46,077 nucleotides of DNA, from assembly GCA_016872385.1 (NCBI GenBank), contig VGZV01000020.1:1-46077 (forward strand). The letters are read 5' to 3'. This DNA comes from SAR202 cluster bacterium. GTDB lineage: Bacteria; Chloroflexota; Dehalococcoidia; Lucifugimonadales; UBA3495. The first letter of the stretch is position 1. Each line of letters begins with the position of its first letter. Below are positions 18,662 to 27,520 of the stretch, in pieces. Under the pieces are notes generated by a model that worked only from the letters and a program-made list of their open reading frames with translations, was not told where the DNA came from and searched no databases. The translations under genes and the position numbers were made by a program.

Positions 18662-18977
18662 TGGCGCAAAGGAAATTCACGGTAATTCTTCTGCCCAGCG
18701 AAGGTGCATATCACGTCGTTTTTCCTGACTAACCCGGATGCATCACCTGCGGAGACACCATCGAGGAGGCGCTCGCTCATGCCAAGGAGGCAATGGAGCT
18801 TTACTGCAGGTGGAGGCGGAGCGCGGCGGGGATCCAGTTACCGAAGATGTGTTTTCTCCGCACGTGGTGGTGGGCGCGGTGGACGTGGAAGTGCCAGCCA
18901 GCCTGATTGAAAAGCCCAAACCGCCCAGGAGGCGGGCCAAGCACCCAGTCGGGGAGACCGTTTCCCGCTCATCCTGA
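18661..18977 (+). pseudogene. HicB-type antitoxin gene with ochre stop and frameshift
   Basis: MAQRKFTVILLPSEGAYHVVFPD-[TAA 18730-18732]-PGCITCGDTIEEALAHAKEAMELY-[shift ~18801-18806]-QVEAERGGDPVTEDVFSPHVVVGAVDVEVPASL. Confidence 0.8.
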
Positions 18978-19056
18978 GCTTGTCGAAGGATGATGAGCCA
19001 GTTTCGGCCCGCTCATGGTTCGACAGGCTCATCCTTCCGTAGAAGGACGCACCATG
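18962..19056. repeat. Dispersed repeat family A (TTCGACAAGCTC palindromes)
   Basis: CCGCTCATCCTGAGCTTGTCGAAGGATGA ... CCGCTCATGGTTCGACAGGCTCATCC. Confidence 0.7.
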
Positions 19057-19079
19057 AGCGCAAGTTATCCGACAAACCT

Positions 19080-20003
19080 TTACAGCTTCAGCAGGCGGGC
19101 GGCGTTGTCCCCCATGATGGCCGCCACCTCCTCTGGGGTGAAGCTGATGCCTTTCTCGCGGGCGATGGGCGGCGGGTCGGTGATGGCCTTGACCCAGGCC
19201 GCCTCGGACATGAGCAGGCGCAGGGCAGGGTAGTCGCTGCCCCACAGGATGCGGCGCGCCCCCACCGTGTCAATCAAGGTGCGCAGGGTGGCGTAAAACT
19301 CGGCGGGCCGGTGCCGGGCCACGGGCTGCCAGCCAGAGATGTCCAGGTGCACGTTGGGCGCAACGGATGCTACCCCTGCCGCCTCCTGCCACCAGGCGCT
19401 AAGCCCGGCGTGGGCCAGAATGATGGTCAGGTCGGGAAAGTCGGCGGCCACGTCGTCCACGTACACCGGCTGGCAGTGGCGGCTGTAGAGGGGCTTGGGT
19501 TCCTGGCCGGTGTGGAACATCACCGGGATGCCCAACTCCTGGGCCTTCCTATACAGGGGGTAAGCCAGGGAGTCGTTGGGGAAGAACCCGGCGGCGGGAT
19601 GGACCTTCAGCCCCACCATGCCCAGGTCCTGCACTGCCCGCTCCACCATTGCCACGGCGTTGGGGCGGCGCGGGTCCACGCAGGCAAAGGCCACCAGCCG
19701 GTCCGGGTGCTTTTTGACCACATTGGCGTGGAGCAGGTGCTGCTCCCAGAGGTCCATGGTGTGGCTGCGGAAGGCCGGTACCAGGCCCCAGTCCACGGGC
19801 ATTATCATGGCCCGCTCCACCCCGGCCTCATCCATGTCGCGGAGCAGCCGCTCGCCGGTCAAGTCCCAGATGTCGTTGAGGCGCTGGCGCACCCGCTCCT
19901 CGCTGCGGCCCGACTGCGCCACCGCCAGGCGGGTGAACCCGTCCCAGAAGGCTTTGCCGGGGACTTCCGGCCCCATCAGGTGGGCGTGGATGTCAAAAAT
20001 CAC
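19080..20003 (-). CDS. Amidohydrolase (TIM-barrel) family protein
   Basis: MIFDIHAHLMGPEV...MIMPVDWGLVPAF...GLKVHPAAGFFPND...GIPVMFHTGQ...ILWGSDYPAL. Confidence 0.9.
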   Translation of the reverse strand: MIFDIHAHLMGPEVPGKAFWDGFTRLAVAQSGRSEERVRQRLNDIWDLTGERLLRDMDEAGVERAMIMPVDWGLVPAFRSHTMDLWEQHLLHANVVKKHPDRLVAFACVDPRRPNAVAMVERAVQDLGMVGLKVHPAAGFFPNDSLAYPLYRKAQELGIPVMFHTGQEPKPLYSRHCQPVYVDDVAADFPDLTIILAHAGLSAWWQEAAGVASVAPNVHLDISGWQPVARHRPAEFYATLRTLIDTVGARRILWGSDYPALRLLMSEAAWVKAITDPPPIAREKGISFTPEEVAAIMGDNAARLLKL

Positions 20004-20237
20004 TGACTATACCCTCTCTTGTCGCCAGAGCATCCATCTGAACAATTCCGAGCCGTCTTTAGCATTCATGCCAATTGTAGCACCAACGTATCATCGCCCC
20101 ACGCTCATTGGAGCATGAAAAAACGGACGGGTCTTCGGCAAGTTTATTTCTTACCACACCATCTACCACCGTGCCTTTGCCCCGGCTACAATGGGTCAAA
20201 TTAGCACAGCGAGACGCCAAATTCGCAGGAGCTTCAT

Positions 20238-21422
20238 ATGCCCATTTCAGACCGCACGCGCAAAAGCATGGGGGAGGGCGGCTGGATTCGCCGCATGTTT
20301 GAGGCCGGCATCGCCATGAAGGCCCAGCGCGGCGCGGACAACGTGTTTGACCTGTCCCTGGGCAACCCGGTGATGGAGCCGCCCCCGGAAGTGCAGCAGG
20401 AGCTGCTGAGGCTGGCCCAGCACCCCATCGCGGGGATGCACCGCTACATGCCCAACCCCGGCTACCCGGAGACCCGCCAGGCGGTGGCCAACGGGCTGGC
20501 GGAGGAGACGGGCCTCCCCTTCACCCGCGAGCACGTCGTGATGACCTGCGGGGCCGCTGCGGCCCTGAACGTGGCCCTGCGCACCATCCTGAACCCCGGC
20601 GAAGAGGTGATTATCCTCGCCCCCTACTTTGGCGAGTACACTTTCTACATTGAGAACCACCAGGGCGTGCCGGTAATTGTATCCACCGGCCCGGACTTCC
20701 AGCCGGACCTGTCGGCCATTGAAGCGGCCATCACGCCCCGGACCCGGGCGCTGATAATCAACTCCCCCAACAACCCTTCGGGGGTGGTTTACTCCGCCGA
20801 AAGGCTCCAGGCCCTGGGCGACCTGCTGCGCCGCCAGCAGTCCCGCCACGGCAGCCAGATTTTCTTGTTGAGCGACGAGCCGTACCGCCGCATTATTTTT
20901 GACGGCCTGGCTTTCCCCCAGGTATTGCCCCACTACGAGAACAGCATGGTGGCTTACTCCCATGCCAAGGACCTGGCCCTGCCCGGCGAGCGCATCGGCT
21001 ACATTGCCGTGAACCCCCACTGCCAGGACCTGAAGGAGGTGATGGACGGGCTGATATTCAGCCACCGCACCCTGGGCTTTGTCAACGCCCCGGCGCTGAT
21101 GCAGCACGTGGTGCGCAGCCTGCGGGGCGTGAGCGTGGACGCGGGCCAGTACCAGCGCAAACGGGACTACCTGTGCGGCCAGCTCCAGGAAATGGGCTAC
21201 TCCCTGGTCAAGCCCCAGGGGGCCTTTTACCTGTTCCCAAAGTCGCCCATCGCCGACGACGTGGCCTTTGTGGAGGCGCTGCAGCAATGGAACGTGCTGA
21301 CGGTGCCCGGCCGGGGATTCGGCACGCCGGGGCACTTCCGCATCGCCTACTGCGTGGAGGACCGGGTGCTGGAAGGGGCCATGCAGGGGTTTGCCAGGGC
21401 GGCGGAGCAGTTCGGGCTGTAG
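20238..21422 (+). CDS. PLP-dependent aminotransferase, class I/II
   Basis: DLSLGNPVMEPPPEVQ...YMPNPGYPETRQAVA...INSPNNPSGVVYS...LSDEPYRRIIFDG...AYSHAKDLALPGERIGY. Confidence 0.93.
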   Translation: MPISDRTRKSMGEGGWIRRMFEAGIAMKAQRGADNVFDLSLGNPVMEPPPEVQQELLRLAQHPIAGMHRYMPNPGYPETRQAVANGLAEETGLPFTREHVVMTCGAAAALNVALRTILNPGEEVIILAPYFGEYTFYIENHQGVPVIVSTGPDFQPDLSAIEAAITPRTRALIINSPNNPSGVVYSAERLQALGDLLRRQQSRHGSQIFLLSDEPYRRIIFDGLAFPQVLPHYENSMVAYSHAKDLALPGERIGYIAVNPHCQDLKEVMDGLIFSHRTLGFVNAPALMQHVVRSLRGVSVDAGQYQRKRDYLCGQLQEMGYSLVKPQGAFYLFPKSPIADDVAFVEALQQWNVLTVPGRGFGTPGHFRIAYCVEDRVLEGAMQGFARAAEQFGL

Positions 21423-21434
21423 CAGAAAGCGGAG

Positions 21435-22058
21435 CTAGGCCCCACGAAAGACCGACCGCAAGTCAACCCGCAGCCCCGGCAGCAGGGGCGAGATTAGAGA
21501 ATCCGTGCGCTGGTACTTGGCGAAATGGGCCAGCCCTTTCGGATTTTCGGCCAGCACCTCCACCGATTCGGCGTCGGGGTCCACCAACCAGTACTCCCGC
21601 ACCCCGTGGCGGCTATAGAGAGCCTGTTTGTAGCTAACCTGGGCTGGCGGAGTATCGGGAGACAGCAGATCCACCACCAGGTCCGGCGCGGCCCGCAGAG
21701 CGCCGCAGGAGATAAGCCGCGTGCGAGTCCGGGCAATGTACATGAAGTCGGGCTGTACCACGTCGTAGTTGGAAACCACCACTTCCATGGGGGCCAGCAG
21801 CACCTCTCCCAGCTGGTTGGCGATGACAAACTCTTTCACCGCATTATGCAGCCTGCGCAGCACGCCCTGCCGCCAGCCAGCGGATTCGGGGATAAAGGCC
21901 AGTTCCCCATCCAGCAGCTGGTAGCGCATGCCTGGCGGCGTGGCCACAATGTCGTTGGCAGTCAGCTTGGCCCTGGATTCAGGCTGCGCCATCAGCGCCT
22001 TTGCCTCGCCAAGATTCCGTCCCACCAGCGGATTTGCCCCAAACAGTATGGATGTCAA
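21435..22058 (-). CDS. Uma2 family (DUF820) endonuclease-like protein
   Basis: MRYQLLDGELAFIPES...VVSNYDVVQPDFMYIA...APDLVVDLLSPDTPPAQVSYKQALYSRHGVREYWLVDP. Confidence 0.9.
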   Translation of the reverse strand: MTSILFGANPLVGRNLGEAKALMAQPESRAKLTANDIVATPPGMRYQLLDGELAFIPESAGWRQGVLRRLHNAVKEFVIANQLGEVLLAPMEVVVSNYDVVQPDFMYIARTRTRLISCGALRAAPDLVVDLLSPDTPPAQVSYKQALYSRHGVREYWLVDPDAESVEVLAENPKGLAHFAKYQRTDSLISPLLPGLRVDLRSVFRGA

Positions 22059-22085
22059 CAGATTGGAACATTCCTCATCCTGTTA

Positions 22086-22169
22086 TTGTCACTCTGAGCG
22101 AAGCGGAGGGTCTGGAATGCCAGGATTTCAAATTCTTCGTCCCGATTGCATCGGGACTCAGAATGACAT
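22086..22169. repeat. Dispersed inverted repeat, family B
   Basis: TTGTCACTCTGAGCGAAGCGGAGGGTCTGG ... TTCTTCGTCCCGATTGCATCGGGACTCAGAATGACA. Confidence 0.65.
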
Positions 22170-22213
22170 TTTGGGCAAAACCCACCCAAGCTTGATGGCC
22201 CAAGCCGATGCCC

Positions 22214-23338
22214 TTACCCTGCCGGGCGGCGGGAGGGCAGACGGATGGTAGCCGTCCCCTTGGTAGTAATCTCTTTGCGCTGGTTCTCACCCCAGATTTC
22301 CAGGTCCACCAGCTTCTCCCCCTGGTCTTCCCGCTTGCCCACCACCCGGCCGGTGCACCAGGTGGTGTCGCCCACCACGTTGAACCGGCGCAACTCCACG
22401 TACATCTTCTTGACAAAGCCGTCGTCGCCAGCCCAGTTGGTCAGCAGGTGGCCCATCCAGCAACAACGCTGGCAGCCGTAGTCGTAGGCCCCCGGCAGGC
22501 CCGCGCTCTCCGCCGCCTCCTGAATGTCGTGGACGCGGATGATGGCCTCCTGGGCGCCGGTGGAGGGATCGGTGAACCCCCAGGACGGATGACGCATCAT
22601 TTCACGTAGCTGGATGCCATGGGAGATGCCGCCGATGCAGCCCGCCACAAAGGCGGCAATATCGCCGTGGCTCATGGGGCCTTTGACCACCGGCTTGAGA
22701 GCGTCACCCACGCGCACGTCCTCCCACCAGCGCGGGTTGCGGCCGCGGATCTCTTCGCCCAGCACCGCCTCCTGAATGGCCTTCAGCTCCTGGGGAGTGT
22801 AGTGGTAGGGCTCAAACCGGTACTTCTGCCGCTCCCTGGCGGCGCTACGTTCGGCCCGCACCTGCCAACCCCGGGTCTTGGCAATGACCTCGCCCCGCTG
22901 GTTGTAGTAGTGGCTGACGCTGGATTGGATAAGGATTTGCCCGGCAAACTGGCTCTCCTTTTCCTCCAGGCCGGTGAACTGCTCCTGCACGGAAATCTTG
23001 TCGTCCAGGTAAATGGGCCGGTGCCACTCCCAGTCGTTGCCGGCATGGAAGCCGTGCACGCCGGGGAGGCCGCCGGTGCGTCCGGAACACCAATAAACGC
23101 TGTAAAGGAAGCAGGGCGGCGCGATGATAGTGCCGAACTTGGTCTGCTGGGCGTAGCTCACGTCCCAATACAGGGGATTGGAGTCGCCAATGCCCTGGCA
23201 GTAGTGGCGGATGGCGCTGCGGGAGGCCTCTTCATTGAACAAGCCCACACCGTACTGGCGGGGGCGGTTAAAGGAACCCAGCCTTTCCCGCAGGCGATCA
23301 ATGCCTTCCCGGGTTATTCTGCCCGACTCCAGAACCAT
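22214..23338 (-). CDS. MaoC-like double hot-dog dehydratase family protein
   Basis: SRSAIRHYCQGIGDSNPLYWDVSYAQQTKFGTIIAPPCFLYS...GNDWEWHRPIYLDDKISVQEQFTG. Confidence 0.82.
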   Translation of the reverse strand: MVLESGRITREGIDRLRERLGSFNRPRQYGVGLFNEEASRSAIRHYCQGIGDSNPLYWDVSYAQQTKFGTIIAPPCFLYSVYWCSGRTGGLPGVHGFHAGNDWEWHRPIYLDDKISVQEQFTGLEEKESQFAGQILIQSSVSHYYNQRGEVIAKTRGWQVRAERSAARERQKYRFEPYHYTPQELKAIQEAVLGEEIRGRNPRWWEDVRVGDALKPVVKGPMSHGDIAAFVAGCIGGISHGIQLREMMRHPSWGFTDPSTGAQEAIIRVHDIQEAAESAGLPGAYDYGCQRCCWMGHLLTNWAGDDGFVKKMYVELRRFNVVGDTTWCTGRVVGKREDQGEKLVDLEIWGENQRKEITTKGTATIRLPSRRPAG

Positions 23339-23380
23339 GATGTTCCTCCAAGAAAGTGGCTTATAACTATGCCTGAAAGC

Positions 23381-23515
23381 TTGTGTTAAAAGTGACCGCC
23401 CATGGTTAGATAAGCTCGTCCTTCAGCCGAAGGACTCACCACGCGCGGGGAAAATCCGCTCATCCTTCGACAAACTCGGGATGAGCGTGCAAGTATTAAA
23501 GACCTTTTAACACAA
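23381..23515. repeat. MITE-like element with perfect 12-bp TIRs
   Basis: TTGTGTTAAAAG (23381-23392) ... CTTTTAACACAA (23504-23515); internal degenerate family A palindromes. Confidence 0.7.
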
Positions 23516-23534
23516 TCTCTGCAAGGACGCTAGA

Positions 23535-24929
23535 CTATGGCGGCAACATTGGAACTGGCCTGGAGCCGCGCGGGCGGTTTGGGCGGGGTATGGTCCAGTA
23601 GCCTACCGCAGCCAGGCAGTAAATCCCCGCCAGCGGAATCAGGGCCAGCAAGTAGCTTCCCGTATGATCATATATCAACCCCATCCACACCGGCGTGCTC
23701 ATGGACATGAGCTGGTCGGGCAAATGCTGCCAGCCTCGCAAAGTGGCGTAGGCTTTGCGACCAAAGAAGTCGCCCATGATGGCCCAGGCCAGGGGATTTG
23801 CCGACTCTGAAGCAGCCAGCAAGAGGACAAAGGGAATTAACTGCCACCAGTGGCCGCTGCGGTTGACCAGCACCAGCAGCGCCAACGCACCAGCAATCAT
23901 GCATGTTGCGCTGAGCTTCTGCTTGGACCATTTGTCGCTGAGCCACCCCATCGCGGGATTGAAGGCCACGGCGCTGAGGCCCAGCAGTCCCACAAACCCA
24001 GCGGCAATCCCCAGACTCTCGTTTTCACCCCGGCCGCTGCCTTGAAGAAACCACACCATAACCGGGGCCAGCAGGAAGGACATGCCGGAGTGCACGGTAT
24101 TCCGCAGACCCACTGCCCCCACCATCCACCAGTAGGCCGGGGTGCGCATGGCCTCTCGGGCCGTAAAATCCACATCCCCGAAGGTGCGCGCGCCGTGGCG
24201 GCCACCATGCCCACCATGCCTTCCAGCGTGAGGCTCCGAAGCCGACGCCGCCGGAGCGGCAGGGTCAGGCGCGTCGCCATCGGGCAGCAAGCCCATGCTC
24301 TCTGGAGAGCGCCGCACAAAGAAAGCCAGCGGCACTACTACTACCAAGATCATGCTTCCTGAAATCAAGGCGGCGGTGCGCCAGCCCAGGGAAAAGACCA
24401 GGAGCCCCACCAGCGGGGCCAGGGCCGCCCCGCCAAGGCCGTTGCCGATGGATGCAATGGACATGGCCAGGCCCCGGCGCCTCCGGAACCAGTTGTTTAA
24501 GGCGGCAATGGAGGCGTTGTTGTATCCTGATCGGAAGCCCACGGAGAGAAAGCCCACGAAGACCAGCATGAAGGTCAGGTAGTTGCCCGTCAGGCCCAGC
24601 AAGATAAACCCGGTGCCTGACATGATGCCGCCAAAGGCCAGCATTATCCGTGGGCCAACCCGGTCAGTGAGAAAACCCATAACCGGGCCCATAATGCCGC
24701 CTTCCAGGCGTCCCAGCATGTCCGCCAAGGATATGGCCGCCACACCAATGCCCAACTCGGTGCGAATGGGCAGCACATAAAGGGTAAAGCCCCGGTTAAA
24801 GCTGCCATGCTTCAGGGCATCGTCCAGCATGGCGATGAATACTATCCTCCACCCGTAGAAAATCTTGGGCTTTTTCTTGCCGACGGCGGCGCTGTCGGCT
24901 GAGGTTGTCAGCGTAGTATCGGCCATCAC
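23535..24929 (-). CDS. MFS transporter
   Basis: KIFYGWRIVFIAML then about 12 hydrophobic segments; FLTDRVGPRIMLAFG and GWLSDKWSKQKL loops. Confidence 0.92.
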   Translation of the reverse strand: MMADTTLTTSADSAAVGKKKPKIFYGWRIVFIAMLDDALKHGSFNRGFTLYVLPIRTELGIGVAAISLADMLGRLEGGIMGPVMGFLTDRVGPRIMLAFGGIMSGTGFILLGLTGNYLTFMLVFVGFLSVGFRSGYNNASIAALNNWFRRRRGLAMSIASIGNGLGGAALAPLVGLLVFSLGWRTAALISGSMILVVVVPLAFFVRRSPESMGLLPDGDAPDPAAPAASASEPHAGRHGGHGGRHGARTFGDVDFTAREAMRTPAYWWMVGAVGLRNTVHSGMSFLLAPVMVWFLQGSGRGENESLGIAAGFVGLLGLSAVAFNPAMGWLSDKWSKQKLSATCMIAGALALLVLVNRSGHWWQLIPFVLLLAASESANPLAWAIMGDFFGRKAYATLRGWQHLPDQLMSMSTPVWMGLIYDHTGSYLLALIPLAGIYCLAAVGYWTIPRPNRPRGSRPVPMLPP

Positions 24930-24948
24930 ACTCCTCTGGATAACGGCA

Positions 24949-26217
24949 TCAGTATATCACCTGTTCCGCCGCCAGCCGCGCCAGTTCATCCTCGGGCACC
25001 CCGAGCAGTTCGCCCAGCACCAGGGCATTATGCTGGCCCAGCAAAGGCGCCGGAGTACGCACTCCTCCGGGCGTATTACTGAAGAGCCAGGGAGTCCCAT
25101 ACAGCCACACGGCGCCTGCCCTGGGATGCTCCACATCGGCAAAGGCCTGGCGCTGCTGCCAGTGGGGATCAAGGAACTGGTCTTCTATATTCATCACCGG
25201 CATGGCCGCCACTCCGTGGCGCTGGAGCAGCTGCGTCAACTCTCCTGCCTCCATCTGGCTGGTCCAGGATGCCAGATAATTATCCAGTTCTGCGTGGTTT
25301 TGCACCCGGTCAGCATGGCTTCTGAATTCCGGAGAAGCTGCCCACCCTGGGTTACCCATTGCTCGGCAAAGGCCCCGCCACTCATTTTCTGTGGCAACCG
25401 CGATGGCGACCCACTTGTCATCCCCGGCGCAGGGATAGTTGCCATGGGGCGCAAACGCCGGATCAAAATTGCCCTGGGGGCGGGGAACTACACCGGTCAT
25501 CTGAAAGCCAAGCATTGCCTGGCCCAGGCTGGCGGCGGTGGCCTCCAACTGGGAGACCTCCACGAACTGGCCCTGGCCCGTGCGCTGGCGCCGCCACAGG
25601 GCCGCCACCGCGGCCAGGGCGCCGTGGACTCCCGCCACGGCATCGCTCCAGGGAGCCTGAAGTTCACCCACCAACCGGTCCTCATCCTGGTAGCCCACCA
25701 CACCCATCAGTCCAGACAGGGCTTGAATGATGGGCGCGTAGGCCAGGGTATCCCGCAGCGGACCTGTCTCCCCTACTGCCGGCATAGACACCAAGATTAT
25801 GTCTGGCCGTAGTTTGCGAAGCTGAGGATAGTCCAGACCCAAGCGTTCCAGCACGCCGGGACTGAAGTTGTTGGTCACCACATCGCTGCAGGCAATCAGC
25901 TCCCGCACCAGGCGCAGGCCATCGGCGGTCTTCATGTCCAGGGTAATGCCCAACTTGTTGCGGTTCAGGCTGTGGAAAGCCGGCTGCAACTCCGGCCACA
26001 GCCCCCGGTCTCCCCCGGCAATATCTTCCCCTACCAGGGGTCGCCCCAAGCGCAGGCCATCCATGCGCACCCGGCTCTCCACCTTGATTACCTGAGCGCC
26101 GAGGTCAGCCAGCAAGCTGGCGGCCATAGGCCCCGCCCAGGCCGTGCCAAAATCCACCACGCGAAAAGGGCTGAGGGGGAGAAACGACATGCTAGGCCGT
26201 ACCCTTGTTGCCTTCAC
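24949..26217 (-). CDS. CaiB/BaiF family CoA-transferase
   Basis: FRVVDFGTAWAGPMAASLLADLGAQVIKVESRVRMD...FHSLNRNKLGITLDM...VTNNFSPGVLERLGLDYPQLRKLRPDIILVSMPAVGETGP. Confidence 0.94.
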   Translation of the reverse strand: MKATRVRPSMSFLPLSPFRVVDFGTAWAGPMAASLLADLGAQVIKVESRVRMDGLRLGRPLVGEDIAGGDRGLWPELQPAFHSLNRNKLGITLDMKTADGLRLVRELIACSDVVTNNFSPGVLERLGLDYPQLRKLRPDIILVSMPAVGETGPLRDTLAYAPIIQALSGLMGVVGYQDEDRLVGELQAPWSDAVAGVHGALAAVAALWRRQRTGQGQFVEVSQLEATAASLGQAMLGFQMTGVVPRPQGNFDPAFAPHGNYPCAGDDKWVAIAVATENEWRGLCRAMGNPGWAASPEFRSHADRVQNHAELDNYLASWTSQMEAGELTQLLQRHGVAAMPVMNIEDQFLDPHWQQRQAFADVEHPRAGAVWLYGTPWLFSNTPGGVRTPAPLLGQHNALVLGELLGVPEDELARLAAEQVIY

Positions 26218-27427
26218 CCGACGGACGGGCAGGAGGCAGCACGGTAATCATTACCACGGCGCTCACCAGATAAATGATCAGGATCCCCCACCATGAGGAG
26301 CCATAGGAACCCGTAATATCCCGCAAGTAACCGGACAACGGGCCGCCAATGCCAGCCGCCACCAGGGTTACCGGCATGACAATTCCCCGGATTGCCCCCA
26401 GGAAGGCACGGCCGTAATAAGCCGCAAAGATATAGGATTGAAGGATCATTCCCGCGCCAACGGAAAGTCCATAAATGATGGTGGAGCCGAACATGTAATA
26501 GGCGTTATGCCCAACCAGCATCAGGTACATAGCCACCACAAACCCAATGTATGAAGCCGCGCCCACAAACCGCACGGGAAAGCGGTCCACCAGCATTCCG
26601 GCAATAAAAGCCATGGATGCGGCGCCAGCGGCGTCGGCGGCAAAGGCGAATGACACTACTTGAGGATTGATGCCCTGCTCAATCCAGTATGGAATGCGGT
26701 GCAGCCCCGCGGAACCGTTGGCCAGCCCCGCTGCGCCGAAGAGAACCAGCAACTTCCAAAAGGCCGAGGTGTGCATGGCCTGACGCACCGTCCAGACCGC
26801 TTCCTCTCCCTGGGCATGGCTGCGGCCCCCAGCACTTCCCGCACCTTCCGGGAGGTCCCCATCCACCCGCAGGCCCATGTCCTCGGGCTGGCGGCGCAGG
26901 AAGAAGGCCGCCAGCGGTATGGTGATAGCCACAAAAATCAGGGCCAGCACAATCCAGGTGGTGCGCCAGCCCAGGCTGCCCAGCAGGCTTTGCGTCACCG
27001 GCAAAAATATAATGCCGCCCGTGCCTGACCCCATAACCGCCAGGGCCAGGGCTTTCCCCCGGTTGCGGCGGAACCACTTGGCCACCGGCACTGAAGTGAC
27101 CAGGCTGTTGGGCGCGGCCAGCCCGGTGAGGCCCATAATGCCAAACAGCACCATGAATTGCCACGCCGCGGTAATCCGGCTGATGGCCAGCAAGCACAAC
27201 CCGATGGCAAGGGCAGCCAGCACCATGTAAACACGGGGGCCGTGGCGGTCCAGCAGCTTCCCAACTGCAAAGCTGGTCACGCCAGAGGCCACCCGGCGGG
27301 TGGTTTGGAGCCAGCCAAAGTCGGCCCGGGTCATACCCAGGGCGTCGCCCATAGGAATGACAAACAACCCCAGACTGAGGGTGCCGGTGGCCATGGCGGC
27401 AAAGTTGATCAAGAACATTACCGCCAC
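26192..27427 (-). CDS. MFS transporter; true N-terminus probably upstream of 27427
   Basis: About 12 TM segments; in-frame upstream codons read IQAIKQRIFYGWVIVAV, matching MFS starts. Confidence 0.9.
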   Translation of the reverse strand: MAVMFLINFAAMATGTLSLGLFVIPMGDALGMTRADFGWLQTTRRVASGVTSFAVGKLLDRHGPRVYMVLAALAIGLCLLAISRITAAWQFMVLFGIMGLTGLAAPNSLVTSVPVAKWFRRNRGKALALAVMGSGTGGIIFLPVTQSLLGSLGWRTTWIVLALIFVAITIPLAAFFLRRQPEDMGLRVDGDLPEGAGSAGGRSHAQGEEAVWTVRQAMHTSAFWKLLVLFGAAGLANGSAGLHRIPYWIEQGINPQVVSFAFAADAAGAASMAFIAGMLVDRFPVRFVGAASYIGFVVAMYLMLVGHNAYYMFGSTIIYGLSVGAGMILQSYIFAAYYGRAFLGAIRGIVMPVTLVAAGIGGPLSGYLRDITGSYGSSWWGILIIYLVSAVVMITVLPPARPSGEGNKGTA

Positions 27428-27520
27428 AATTACCCAGCCGTAGAAGATACGCTGTTTTATAGCTTGAATGGGCGCGCTCCTGTGCCTGCACGCATTAAGA
27501 ACTCCTGGGCATCAGCTACA

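Noticed and set aside
20247-21335. 362-aa minus-strand ORF
   Set aside because: Antisense to the clear aminotransferase 20238..21422; composition typical of antisense frames.
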